Source: Roseivivax halotolerans
GTDB lineage: Bacteria > Pseudomonadota > Alphaproteobacteria > Rhodobacterales > Rhodobacteraceae
Direction of reading: 5' to 3'
NCBI RefSeq assembly: GCF_900115815.1
Contig: NZ_FOXV01000003.1
Location: forward strand, 186,001-250,000
Length of the DNA stretch: 64,000 nucleotides
The translations under genes and the position numbers were made by a program. The notes below the pieces were generated by a model that was not told the origin of the DNA, ran no database searches, and worked only from the letters and a program-made list of their open reading frames with translations. Below are positions 8,467-17,144 of the stretch, piece after piece (the first letter of the stretch is position 1; every line of letters begins with the position of its first letter).

Positions 8467-8688
8467 ATGGATCACGAGCTAGATGCCCGGGGGCTCCTAT
8501 GCCCCCTGCCCGTTCTGAAAACCCGCAAACGCCTGTCGGCCCTCGAGCCCGGCATGCGCATCCACGTGATGACGGACGATCCCGCCGCGGTCGTGGACAT
8601 GCCGCATTTCTGCGCCGAGAGCGGTCACGGGCTGATCGACAGCCGCGAGGAAAGCGGGATCATGTATTGGGTGATCGAGAAGCGCTAG
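8467..8688 (+). CDS. tusA: TusA-family sulfurtransferase
   Basis: A 73-residue cytosolic sulfur carrier of normal TusA length. The hallmark CPxP motif is in DARGLLCPLPVLKTRK, with the acceptor Cys near residue 12, and the fold continues with MRIHVMTDDPAAVVDMPHF. TusA proteins carry persulfide sulfur to tRNA thiolation or other acceptors. It is placed back to back with ccdA, another thiol-redox gene, so a shared role in sulfur transfer is plausible but not shown. The partner TusBCD genes are absent here. Confidence 0.88.
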   Translation: MDHELDARGLLCPLPVLKTRKRLSALEPGMRIHVMTDDPAAVVDMPHFCAESGHGLIDSREESGIMYWVIEKR

Positions 8689-8724
8689 CGCGCGCCTGTT
8701 CCCGAGATCACGGGCAAGACGTGA

Positions 8725-8755
8725 CGCCGCAGATCCCGTTGCGGAACCTGCGGCG
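8725..8755. terminator. Hairpin between convergent tusA and rne
   Basis: CGCCGCAG (8725-8732) pairs exactly with CTGCGGCG (8748-8755) around a 15-base loop. It lies between the stops of the convergent tusA and rne genes, where a bidirectional terminator is expected. There is no T-tract on either side, so factor-independent termination is doubtful. Confidence 0.45.
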
Positions 8756-8766
8756 CACGAGTGCGG

Positions 8767-11574
8767 TCAGCGGCCCAGGTTCCACCAACCACGTTTCTTG
8801 GGCTTCGCCTCGTCGGGAGCGCCCTCGCTCTCTGCCGTCTCGGCCGGTTCGAGCGGGCGGGGCTCCTCGGTAGGCTCCGCCGGGGTCGGCTCGACCGTGG
8901 CCGCCTCTTCGGGGGCCGGTTCGGGCGTCGCCGCTCCGGTCTCGACCGCCGCCGGTTCGGGGGCGGCGGGTGCCTCCTCGATCTTCTCGTCGACCGGCGC
9001 GGCCTCGGGCTCCGCCGCGACTTCCTCGGTGGCGGCCTCGTCGGCGCGTTCCTCGGTCAGTTCGGGCTCGACCTTCTTCTTGCGCGGCGCGCGCTTGCGC
9101 TTGGGCTTCTCCTCGGCCTCGGGGGCGGGATCTGCCGTCTGCGCGGGCTCGTCCGCGACCGGGGTCTCGGCCGCGGCCTCGGCGGTCTCGGCCTCGGGCG
9201 CGGGCGCGGGCGCGGGCTTCTTGGTCGACGGCTTGCGAGAACGCGAAGACGAGGACGCGCGGCTGCGCGTGGTTTTCTTGGGCTTCGGCGCGTCTTCGGC
9301 ACTGTCGGCTGCGGCCTCGGGCGTCTCGCTGGCCTCGGCGCTCACGGGCTCCGCCTCGGGAGCGGTCTCGGCCTCGTTGCCGTTGTCCTTCGATTGCGCG
9401 TCGTCCTGGTCATCCCCATTGTGGTCTGAGCTGTCCTGGCCGTTCTCGCCCTTGCTGGACTTCTTCGAGCGGCGGCGACGGCGGCGGCGCTTCTTGGGCT
9501 TCTGCTCACCCTCGTCTTCGGCCGAGGCCCCCGGTGCGGGCGGAGCCTCGGACGGATCGATCTCGTCGGGAATATCCTCGTCGTCCTCGGCCTCGCTGTC
9601 GGCATCGATGGCCGCCATGATCGAGGTATCCGCCGAGATCACCGGCGACGTCGGCTCGGGCACGGTGCGGGACGCGGTCTTGAATTTCTCCATCGAGAAA
9701 TCCGGCGAGACAAGCGACGGATCGCCCTCGATCATCACGGCCATGCCGTAACGCAGCTCGATCCCGGCGACATGCTCGCGCTTCTGGTTGATGAGGTAAT
9801 TGGCGATTCCCACGGGGCATTTGACGCGCACCTCGCGGGAGCGACGGCGCGTGCCCTCTTCCTCGATCTGGCGCAGGATCTGCAGCGCCATGTTGTCGTC
9901 CGAGCGGATCAGGCCGGTGCCGTGGCAGGACGGACAAGGCGCGGTCGTCGCCTCGATCATGCCGGGGCGCAGACGCTGGCGGCTCATCTCCAGAAGGCCG
10001 AAGCCCGAGATGCGGCCCACTTGGATGCGCGCACGGTCGGTTTTCAGCTTGTCCTTCAGCTTCTTCTCGACGGCGGAATTGTTCTTGCGCTCGTCCATGT
10101 CGATGAAGTCGATGACGATGAGACCCGCGAGATCGCGCAGACGCAGCTGGCGGGCCACCTCTTCGGCGGCCTCGAGGTTGGTCTTGAGCGCGGTCTCCTC
10201 GATCGAGCCTTCCTTGGTGGCCCGGCCGGAGTTCACATCGATGGCGACGAGCGCCTCGGTGACGCCGATGACGATGTAGCCGCCCGACTTGAGCTGGACC
10301 GTCGGGTTGAACATCGACGACAGGTAGCTCTCGACCTGGTAGCGCGCGAACAGCGGCATCGGGTCGACATAATGTTTCACGTTCTTGGCGTGGGACGGCA
10401 TGATCATCTTCATGAAGTCCTTGGCGATGCGGTAGCCGCGCTCGCCTTCCACATGCACCTCGTCGATGTCGCGATTGTATAGATCGCGGATCGAGCGTTT
10501 GATGAGGTCGCCTTCCTCGTAGATCTTCGCGGGCGCGATGCTCTGCAGCGTCAGCTCGCGGATCTGCTCCCAGAGACGCTGGAGATATTCGTAATCGCGC
10601 TTGATCTCGGTGCGGGTGCGCTTGGCGCCCGCGGTGCGGATGATGAGGCCCGCGCCTTTCGGCACGTCGATCTCGCCCGCGATCTCCTTGAGCTTGGAGC
10701 GGTCCTGCGCGTTGGTGATCTTGCGGGAGATGCCGCCGCCGCGCGCGGTGTTCGGCATCAGAACGCAATAGCGACCCGCGAGCGACAGGTAGGTGGTCAG
10801 AGCCGCGCCCTTGTTGCCGCGCTCTTCCTTGACGACCTGCACCAGCAGGATCTGGCGGACCTTGATGACTTCCTGGATCTTGTAGCGGCGCTGGCGCGGT
10901 TTCCGCACGGGCCGGATGTCTTCCTCGGTGTCGTCATCGGCGACGGATTCGATGGAATCGTCGTGCCGCTTGTCGGTCTCGTCGGACCCGTTGTCCTCGT
11001 CGGACCCGTTGTCATCGTCGGACGAATTCGCGTCTTCGGAAGGTTCCTCGACCGGCGTTTCGGCCACGGTCTCCATCGGGGAGAGGCCTTCGCCGTCCTC
11101 GGGCGTGTCGCCGTCGTTCTCGCCTTCGCCGAGATCGATGGTCTCCATCCCCGCGACATCGCCGGACTCCTTCTTCGCGACCTGATCGCCGGTCTCGGCG
11201 TTCTCGGGAGCGGCCTTCTTGCGGCTGCGCGAGCGCGAGGAGCGGCGCGACTTGGGCTTGTTTTCTTCCTCGGCCTCGGCGCGTGCCTGGGCCTCTTCTT
11301 CTTCCATCAGCGCCTGACGGTCGGCGATGGGGATCTGGTAATAATCCGGGTGGATTTCCGAGAAGGCCAGGAAGCCGTGACGGTTGCCGCCGTAATCGAC
11401 GAAGGCCGCCTGCAGCGACGGCTCGACCCGCGTTACTTTTGCGAGATAGATATTGCCGGCGAGTTGCCGCTTGTTCTCGGATTCGAAGTCGAATTCCTCG
11501 ACCTTGTTTCCGTCCACCACCACGACACGGGTCTCTTCCGCGTGGGTGGCGTCGATGAGCATCTTCTTTGCCAT
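8767..11574 (-). CDS. rne: Ribonuclease E
   Basis: A 935-residue endoribonuclease for mRNA decay and rRNA/tRNA processing, the scaffold of the degradosome. The start at MAKKMLIDATHAEETRVVVV matches family N-termini, so upstream in-frame codons are rejected. The S1 RNA-binding domain begins at AGNIYLAKVTRVEPSLQAAF and is split by an acidic insert of about 190 residues (DDDNGSDEDNGSDETD). The catalytic DNase-I-like part holds AIDVNSGRA and VIDFIDMDERKNN with the two metal-binding Asp. CPSCHGTG is the Zn-link. The last ~290 residues are low-complexity, rich in Ala, Glu, Pro and Lys/Arg, ending KKRGWWNLGR: the usual disordered degradosome arm. Inside the insert an 18-base tandem repeat (10981-11016) is visible in the DNA. 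Confidence 0.95.
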   Translation of the reverse strand: MAKKMLIDATHAEETRVVVVDGNKVEEFDFESENKRQLAGNIYLAKVTRVEPSLQAAFVDYGGNRHGFLAFSEIHPDYYQIPIADRQALMEEEEAQARAEAEEENKPKSRRSSRSRSRKKAAPENAETGDQVAKKESGDVAGMETIDLGEGENDGDTPEDGEGLSPMETVAETPVEEPSEDANSSDDDNGSDEDNGSDETDKRHDDSIESVADDDTEEDIRPVRKPRQRRYKIQEVIKVRQILLVQVVKEERGNKGAALTTYLSLAGRYCVLMPNTARGGGISRKITNAQDRSKLKEIAGEIDVPKGAGLIIRTAGAKRTRTEIKRDYEYLQRLWEQIRELTLQSIAPAKIYEEGDLIKRSIRDLYNRDIDEVHVEGERGYRIAKDFMKMIMPSHAKNVKHYVDPMPLFARYQVESYLSSMFNPTVQLKSGGYIVIGVTEALVAIDVNSGRATKEGSIEETALKTNLEAAEEVARQLRLRDLAGLIVIDFIDMDERKNNSAVEKKLKDKLKTDRARIQVGRISGFGLLEMSRQRLRPGMIEATTAPCPSCHGTGLIRSDDNMALQILRQIEEEGTRRRSREVRVKCPVGIANYLINQKREHVAGIELRYGMAVMIEGDPSLVSPDFSMEKFKTASRTVPEPTSPVISADTSIMAAIDADSEAEDDEDIPDEIDPSEAPPAPGASAEDEGEQKPKKRRRRRRRSKKSSKGENGQDSSDHNGDDQDDAQSKDNGNEAETAPEAEPVSAEASETPEAAADSAEDAPKPKKTTRSRASSSSRSRKPSTKKPAPAPAPEAETAEAAAETPVADEPAQTADPAPEAEEKPKRKRAPRKKKVEPELTEERADEAATEEVAAEPEAAPVDEKIEEAPAAPEPAAVETGAATPEPAPEEAATVEPTPAEPTEEPRPLEPAETAESEGAPDEAKPKKRGWWNLGR

Positions 11575-12022
11575 ATTGTCCGTTTGCACGGGTCGAGCCG
11601 CCGCGCCCTCTCGGGGCTGGCGGTGTGGTCCCGTGTTTCTATGCTGTGCGAGACACGAGGATGTCGGCCAGCGGCGGAGACCTTGCGGTCCTCTTCCGTC
11701 TGCCTGTGCAATCCTGCGCGCGTCATCGCATTTGGTCTCCAACGCGGCTGCGGCGGGGCGGGCCTCGGCCCTGATCCGCGCGTTCCGCGTCAACGAATGT
11801 CCGGTGCCTTGAAGGTCGGACGGGGTGGGATGGCCCTTGGGCCGCATCGGTCTGTCGGGGCGGTGATCCGCGGGTCTTCCCCCGGAGAGCACCTGCCCGT
11901 TCAGCGAATTCGGGGCCGGAGCGATACTGCTCCGGCGGTCTGGTCACCTTACGCCGGGAGTTCGGGAAAACACAATGGGCAATGTCGCGCTCGGCGGCGT
12001 GCCGGGCGGCGATGCCCGGTCT
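11575..12022 (-). promoter_or_regulatory. Long rne leader region with stem-loops (448 bases, no gene)
   Basis: No credible gene fits between rne and the upstream reductase. The stretch holds a perfect 7-bp stem CCGGAGC/GCTCCGG with a 6-base loop (11916-11935), and a 6-bp stem CCGGGC/GCCCGG at 12002-12019 directly after the stop of the upstream gene, which may end that transcript. E. coli rne has a ~360-base structured leader through which RNase E limits its own synthesis. A similar feedback leader here is inference from position and length. Confidence 0.5.
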
Positions 12023-12895
12023 TTAGCCGGACGCCTTCAAGCGTTTGAAAAGGCTGGACGTATCCCAGCGACCGCCCCCCATCTTCTGCACGTCCTTGTA
12101 GAATTGGTCCACAAGCGCCGTGACCGGCAAGGATGCGCCGTTCTCGTTCGCGGTCTTGAGGCAGATGCCGAGATCCTTTCGCATCCAGTCCACGGCGAAG
12201 CCATGATCGAAGTGATCGTCGAGCATCGTCTCGTAGCGGTTCGCCATCTGCCACGAGCCCGCAGCGCCCTGGCTGATGACCTCGACCACGGCACGTCCGT
12301 CCAGCCCGGCCTTGTCGGCGAAGTGCAGCGCCTCGGACAGGCCCTGCACGAGGCCCGCGATGGCGATCTGGTTGCACATCTTGGTCATTTGCCCCGCGCC
12401 GCTCTCGCCGATGCGGCGGCAGAGCTTGGCGTAGATCTCCATCACCGGCTCGGCCTTGGCATAGGCGTCCTCGTCGCCGCCGCACATGATCGACAGCTGG
12501 CCATTCTCGGCCCCCGCCTGCCCGCCCGAGATCGGCGCGTCGACGAAGGAAATGCCGGCATCCTTCGCGGCGGCGTAAAGCTCGGCGGTCACCTCGGCCG
12601 ACACCGTGGTGTGATCGACGAAGATCGCGCCCTTCGCCATGCCCGCGAATGCGCCATCCTCGCCAAGGCACACGCTTCGCAGATCGTCGTCATTTCCGAC
12701 GCAGGCCATCACGAACTCCGCCCCCTCGGCGGCCTCGCGCGGCGTCTTGCGGGCCGCGCCGCCATGTTCGGACGCCCAGGCCTCGGCCTTCGAGAAGGTG
12801 CGGTTGTAGACCGTGACGTCATGCCCTTTCGCCTGAAGGTGCCCCGCCATCGGGTAGCCCATCACGCCAAGCCCCAGAAACGCGCATTTCGCCAT
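12023..12895 (-). CDS. NAD(P)-dependent beta-hydroxyacid dehydrogenase (3-hydroxyisobutyrate dehydrogenase family)
   Basis: A 290-residue cytosolic oxidoreductase of normal family length. The Rossmann start FLGLGVMGYPMAGHL, NADP-leaning R in YNRT, the substrate loop DAPISGGQAGAENG, and GAGQMTKMCNQ with the catalytic Lys near residue 170 are all present. The family includes 3-hydroxyisobutyrate, tartronate semialdehyde and glyoxylate reductases, and the true substrate cannot be told from sequence. GGGACGG precedes the ATG. It is divergent from the acylase gene and stands ahead of the rne leader. Confidence 0.87.
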   Translation of the reverse strand: MAKCAFLGLGVMGYPMAGHLQAKGHDVTVYNRTFSKAEAWASEHGGAARKTPREAAEGAEFVMACVGNDDDLRSVCLGEDGAFAGMAKGAIFVDHTTVSAEVTAELYAAAKDAGISFVDAPISGGQAGAENGQLSIMCGGDEDAYAKAEPVMEIYAKLCRRIGESGAGQMTKMCNQIAIAGLVQGLSEALHFADKAGLDGRAVVEVISQGAAGSWQMANRYETMLDDHFDHGFAVDWMRKDLGICLKTANENGASLPVTALVDQFYKDVQKMGGGRWDTSSLFKRLKASG

Positions 12896-13027
12896 GATCC
12901 GTCCCTTTCTTCACATTATCCGGGGTTCAGTAGTGACGCCCCGGGGTCGCACTTGGCAACCGGTGACATTGGGTTTAGTCCCGAAAGCCACGCGCGCCAG
13001 CCCCTGCGCGCTGTCTCTGGAGGTGTG

Positions 13028-15493
13028 ATGCGACTGCTGTTCCGTTGGCTTGTCCGGCTGGTGAGCTTCGCCATTCTGGCGGGCGTCCTGGCCGTGGTCG
13101 TGGTCTATTACCTCGGCTCCCGGTCCCTGCCCGATTACGACAAGCGCGTCGAGGTCGCGGGGCTGAGCCAGCCGTTCGAGATCGTGCGCGACAATTCCAG
13201 CATTCCGCACATCATGGCCGAGACCGACGAGGACGCGTTCTTCGGCCTCGGCTATGCCCATGCGCAGGACCGGCTCTGGCAGATGACGCTGCTCCGCCGA
13301 ACCGCGCAGGGCCGCCTGTCCGAGATGTTCGGCACGCGCACGGTGGAGACGGACAAGCTCTTGCGCCGGCTCGATCTTTATAACCTCGCACGGCAGAGTG
13401 TCGCCGCGCAGGACACACGCACGCAAGCGGCGCTCAGGGCCTATTCGGCGGGGGTGAACGCGCGCATCGACGAGATCAACCAGGGCAGCCTTGGGCGCGG
13501 CGCGCCGGAATTCTTCGTCTTCGGCGCCGAACTCGCGCCGTGGCAGCCGGCGGATTCCGTGGCGCTGGTCAAGGTGTTGGCACTGCAACTGGCCGGGCAC
13601 CTGCAAGAAGAGGTTCTGCGCGCGCGGACCTCGCTCGCGCTCGACGACGAGGAACGGCTTGCCGATATTCTGCCCGATATTCCCGGCAGCGGCGTTGCGG
13701 CTTTGCCGGAATATGCCAGCCTCGCCCCCGGTCTGCCGCGCTTTGCCGAGGCGCAGCCGCAAGCGGAGGGCGCGCTCTGGCCGGCACCCAAGCGCGGCCT
13801 TGCGGGCGCCTCGAACGCCTGGGCGGCGGATGCGACGCGCGCGACCTCCGAAGGCACGCTTCTCGCGAACGATCCGCATCTTGGGCTGACCGCTCCGTCG
13901 ATCTGGTATCTCGCGCGGATGGAGCTCTCCTCGGGCGGTGTGATCGGCGGGACGATCCCGGGTATTCCCGCGATCATGGTCGGCCGGTCCGAGACGCTGG
14001 GCTGGGGGCTGACCTCCTCCTATCTCGACGATCAGGACCTGCATCTCGAAGAGCTGAACCCCGACAATTCCGAGCAATATCGCGGCGTCGACGGATGGCG
14101 GCGCTTCGAGACGCGCCGCTCGATCATCGAGATCAAGGACGCGCCTCCCGTCACCGTCACCCTGCGCTGGACGGAGAACGGCCCCGTCCTGCCCGGCACG
14201 CAGTTCGATCTCGGCACGATCACGCCGCCGGGCCACGTGATGTCGCTGTCCTGGACCGCGCTCTCGCCCGAGGACACGACGATGAGCGCGGCGATGGGCA
14301 TCATGCATGCGGGCGACGTCGACGAGGCGCTCGAGGCGGGAGAGAGTTACGTCGCCCCGTCGCAGATGCTGACGCTCGCCGATGAAGACGGCGTCGCGAT
14401 GAAGCTACTGGGCCGGATGCCCGCGCGTGATGCGAACCATCAGAGCCAGGGCCGCCTGCCCGCACCGGGCTGGATCGAGGCCAATCGCTGGCAGGGCACC
14501 CTGCCCTACAGGGACAACCCTGAATTCACGGAGCCTGCGGGGGGCATCGTCGGGAACACCAACAACAAGGTTATCGACCGCCCCTTCCCCGATCATGTCA
14601 GCTTCGAATGGGGCGACAGCCAGAGGGTCCGGCGCTGGCGCGCGCTCATGCAAGGCCGCGAGGTCCATACCCGCGACAGCTTCATCGAGTTTCAGCTCGA
14701 CACCGTGTCCGAGGCGGCGCGCACGCTTCTGCCGCTCATCGGCGCGGATCTGTGGTTCACCGGCGAGGCCGCGCCCGAGGGCACGCCCGAGCGCCGACGC
14801 CGCGTCGCGCTCGACCTTCTGTCCGAGTGGAACGGGGAGATGAACGAGCACCTGCCGGAGCCGGTGATCTATGCCGCCTGGCTGCGCGCGTTGCAGGACC
14901 GGTTGATCCGGGACGACCTCGGCCCGCTTGCCGACACTTACGACCGGGTCGAGCCCCTCTTCATCGAGCGGGTCTTCCGCGACGTCGACGGCGCGTCGGC
15001 CTGGTGCGACATCGTCCGCTCCGCCGCCGAGGAGAGCTGCACCGACATTGCGCGGCTCGCCCTCGACGATGCGCTCGTTTGGATCGAGGAGACCTACGGG
15101 ACCACCCTCGCCTCCCTGCGCTGGGGCACGGCCCATGAGGCGGTGCACGAGCATTCCGTGCTCGGCGAGGTGCCGGTGCTGCGCTATTTCGTGAACATCC
15201 GCCAATCGACCAGCGGCGGGGACTTCACCCTGCAGCGCGGCGCGACAAGCGGCGACGAGACCAACCCGTTCCAGAATGTCCACGCGGCAGGCTATCGCGG
15301 CGTCTACGATTTCGCCGATCCCGACTCGTCGGTCTTCATCATCGCCACGGGTCAGTCAGGGCATTTCCTGTCGCGCCATTACGACGATCTCGGCCAGCTC
15401 TGGCGGCGGGGCGAATACATCCCGATGTCGCTCGACCCCGAACTTGCGCGGGCAGCGGCGGTCGGGATCACGGAGCTTGTTCCGACGGAGTGA
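13028..15493 (+). CDS. Penicillin acylase family Ntn-hydrolase (possible acyl-homoserine-lactone acylase)
   Basis: 821 residues. An N-terminal hydrophobic segment (about residues 8-28) serves as signal or anchor, so the enzyme is periplasmic. Family members cleave themselves into alpha and beta chains, the beta chain starting with the nucleophile Ser. The expected junction is GLAGASNAWA, giving Ser-Asn-Xaa-Trp near residue 262. ANDPHLGLTAPSIWY and the later VGNTNNKVIDR are typical. GGAGG lies 4 bases before the ATG at 13028; the long in-frame extension upstream overlaps a minus-strand gene and has no start signals. Substrates in this family range from beta-lactams to acyl-homoserine lactones; the real one is unknown. 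Confidence 0.9.
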   Translation: MRLLFRWLVRLVSFAILAGVLAVVVVYYLGSRSLPDYDKRVEVAGLSQPFEIVRDNSSIPHIMAETDEDAFFGLGYAHAQDRLWQMTLLRRTAQGRLSEMFGTRTVETDKLLRRLDLYNLARQSVAAQDTRTQAALRAYSAGVNARIDEINQGSLGRGAPEFFVFGAELAPWQPADSVALVKVLALQLAGHLQEEVLRARTSLALDDEERLADILPDIPGSGVAALPEYASLAPGLPRFAEAQPQAEGALWPAPKRGLAGASNAWAADATRATSEGTLLANDPHLGLTAPSIWYLARMELSSGGVIGGTIPGIPAIMVGRSETLGWGLTSSYLDDQDLHLEELNPDNSEQYRGVDGWRRFETRRSIIEIKDAPPVTVTLRWTENGPVLPGTQFDLGTITPPGHVMSLSWTALSPEDTTMSAAMGIMHAGDVDEALEAGESYVAPSQMLTLADEDGVAMKLLGRMPARDANHQSQGRLPAPGWIEANRWQGTLPYRDNPEFTEPAGGIVGNTNNKVIDRPFPDHVSFEWGDSQRVRRWRALMQGREVHTRDSFIEFQLDTVSEAARTLLPLIGADLWFTGEAAPEGTPERRRRVALDLLSEWNGEMNEHLPEPVIYAAWLRALQDRLIRDDLGPLADTYDRVEPLFIERVFRDVDGASAWCDIVRSAAEESCTDIARLALDDALVWIEETYGTTLASLRWGTAHEAVHEHSVLGEVPVLRYFVNIRQSTSGGDFTLQRGATSGDETNPFQNVHAAGYRGVYDFADPDSSVFIIATGQSGHFLSRHYDDLGQLWRRGEYIPMSLDPELARAAAVGITELVPTE

Positions 15494-15513
15494 CGGGGTG
15501 CGGCGGCGCGCCC

Positions 15514-16788
15514 CTACACCTTTTCGAAGCGTGCCGCGTCGCGAGCGGACCAGCGAACGGTCAGGAGATAGCCGTCCGCGTCCTGCACCTCGGCCTCGAC
15601 CAGCCCTTTTTCGAAAAGCCAGGCGCGCTTGCGGCCTTCGGCAAAGGGCAGGCGCAGCTCCTCGATCCGCATCTCGCCTTCGAGCCGGTCCGCGATCGCG
15701 TCGAGTATCGGCTCCATCCCCTCGCCGGTCCAGGCGGACAGGGTGAAGATGTCAGGCTCGCGTGCGGCACGTTCGGCGAAACCGGCGCGGGCCTCGTCAT
15801 CGAGCTGGTCGACCTTATTCCAAAGCTCGAGTTGCGGAACGGTCTCGTCCACGCCGAGCGAGGCCATGATCGCGCGCACGTCGGCGGCCTGCTCCTCGGA
15901 ATTGGGATGCGCGATGTCGCGGACATGCAGGATGAGATCGGCTTCCAACACCTCTTCGAGCGTGGCACGGAAGGCGGCGACCAGTTCCGTCGGCAGATCC
16001 GAGATGAAGCCCACCGTATCCGACAGGATCACGTCGAGCCCGTTGGCAAGCTTCACGCCGCGCATTGTCGGGTCGAGCGTGGCGAAGAGCATGTCCTTGG
16101 CCATCACCTCGGCCCCGGTGAGCCGGTTGAACAGCGTCGACTTTCCCGCGTTCGTGTAGCCCACGAGCGCGACGATGGGATATGGCACCTTTGCGCGCGC
16201 GGCGCGGTGCAGCGTGCGGGTCTTCACGACCTTTTCGAGCTGCCGGCGCAGGCGCACGAGCTGCTCGTCGATGGCGCGGCGGTCGGCCTCGATCTGGGTC
16301 TCGCCGGGGCCGCCGACGAAGCCGAGCCCGCCCCGCTGACGTTCGAGGTGGGTCCAGGCCCGGACAAGGCGCGTGCGCTGGTAGGACAGATGCGCCATCT
16401 CGACCTGCAAGACGCCCTCGCGGGTCGCGGCGCGGTCAGAGAAGATCTCGAGGATGATGCCGGTCCGATCGAGGATCTTGACCTTCCACGCCTTCTCGAG
16501 ATTGCGCTGCTGCACCGGGGTCAGCGGGCCATCGATCAGCACGAGCTCGATATCGCTGCCTTCGAGGCTCTCGGCGATCTCGGCGATCTTGCCCTTGCCG
16601 AACAGCTCTCCGGGCTGCGGCTCGCGCAGTGGCACCACGGTCGCGCCAGCCACGACGAGGCCCGGCAGCGCCTCGGCGAGCGCGACCGCCTCATCGAGCG
16701 CGATTTCCGCATTGCGGCGGTCGCGGTCGGACTTGATGTCGGGGTGCAGCACCCAGGCGCGGGTGGTGCGGGTCTGGTCGGGCGTCAA
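15514..16788 (-). CDS. hflX: GTPase HflX (ribosome rescue/splitting)
   Basis: 424 residues. HflX binds the 50S subunit and splits stalled ribosomes under stress. The HflX domain carries [12 protein letters not shown], the linker holds [18 protein letters not shown], and the G domain has GYTNAGKS (G1), the G2 Thr in FATLDPT, DTVGF (G3) and NKVD (G4). The start is a TTG whose TTGA overlaps the hfq stop, so it is translationally coupled to hfq; no ATG exists near the expected N-terminus. The hfq-hflX pair is conserved across Proteobacteria. Confidence 0.95.
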   Translation of the reverse strand: MTPDQTRTTRAWVLHPDIKSDRDRRNAEIALDEAVALAEALPGLVVAGATVVPLREPQPGELFGKGKIAEIAESLEGSDIELVLIDGPLTPVQQRNLEKAWKVKILDRTGIILEIFSDRAATREGVLQVEMAHLSYQRTRLVRAWTHLERQRGGLGFVGGPGETQIEADRRAIDEQLVRLRRQLEKVVKTRTLHRAARAKVPYPIVALVGYTNAGKSTLFNRLTGAEVMAKDMLFATLDPTMRGVKLANGLDVILSDTVGFISDLPTELVAAFRATLEEVLEADLILHVRDIAHPNSEEQAADVRAIMASLGVDETVPQLELWNKVDQLDDEARAGFAERAAREPDIFTLSAWTGEGMEPILDAIADRLEGEMRIEELRLPFAEGRKRAWLFEKGLVEAEVQDADGYLLTVRWSARDAARFEKV

Positions 16789-17027
16789 GATTCCGAGCCG
16801 TCCCCGTCATAGAGGTTGATCGGCTGGGCCGGCATGATCGTGGAGATCGCATGCTTGTAGACAAGCTGCGACTGTCCGTCGCGGCGCAAAAGCACGCAAA
16901 AATTGTCGAACCAGGTAATCACGCCCTGCAATTTGACGCCATTGATGAGAAAAACGGTCACCGGGACCTTGGTCTTGCGGACGTGATTGAGAAATGCGTC
17001 CTGAAGATTCTGCTTATCGGAAGCCAT
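16785..17027 (-). CDS. hfq: RNA chaperone Hfq
   Basis: An 80-residue hexameric Sm-like RNA-binding protein that pairs small RNAs with mRNAs. Sm1 runs through [26 protein letters not shown], and Sm2 is marked by [12 protein letters not shown] with the YKH motif that lines the proximal RNA site. The C-terminal tail is very short, as in other alphaproteobacteria. It precedes hflX and follows trkH. Confidence 0.97.
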   Translation of the reverse strand: MASDKQNLQDAFLNHVRKTKVPVTVFLINGVKLQGVITWFDNFCVLLRRDGQSQLVYKHAISTIMPAQPINLYDGDGSES

Positions 17028-17049
17028 TCAAAAGCCTTTGTTCTTGTCA

Positions 17050-17066
17050 GTGCCGGGGCCCGGCAC
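17050..17066 (-). other. Hairpin upstream of hfq
   Basis: GTGCCGG (17050-17056) pairs with CCGGCAC (17060-17066) around GGC, 23 bases before the hfq start. It could be a leader stem for Hfq autoregulation or the end of the trkH transcript; there is no T-run directly after it. Role is inferred from position only. Confidence 0.4.
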
Positions 17067-17144
17067 GCCCTCGTTTCAAAAGAGTATGGTATGCTGGCCT
17101 GCGACTTTCCAGAGGGAATCTGAGAACACAGCGGTCGGGCGCGG

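Noticed and set aside
11975-13027. N-terminal extension of the acylase frame to 11975
   Set aside because: The extension is antisense to the beta-hydroxyacid dehydrogenase gene, has no ribosome site, and the signal segment with GGAGG begins at 13028.
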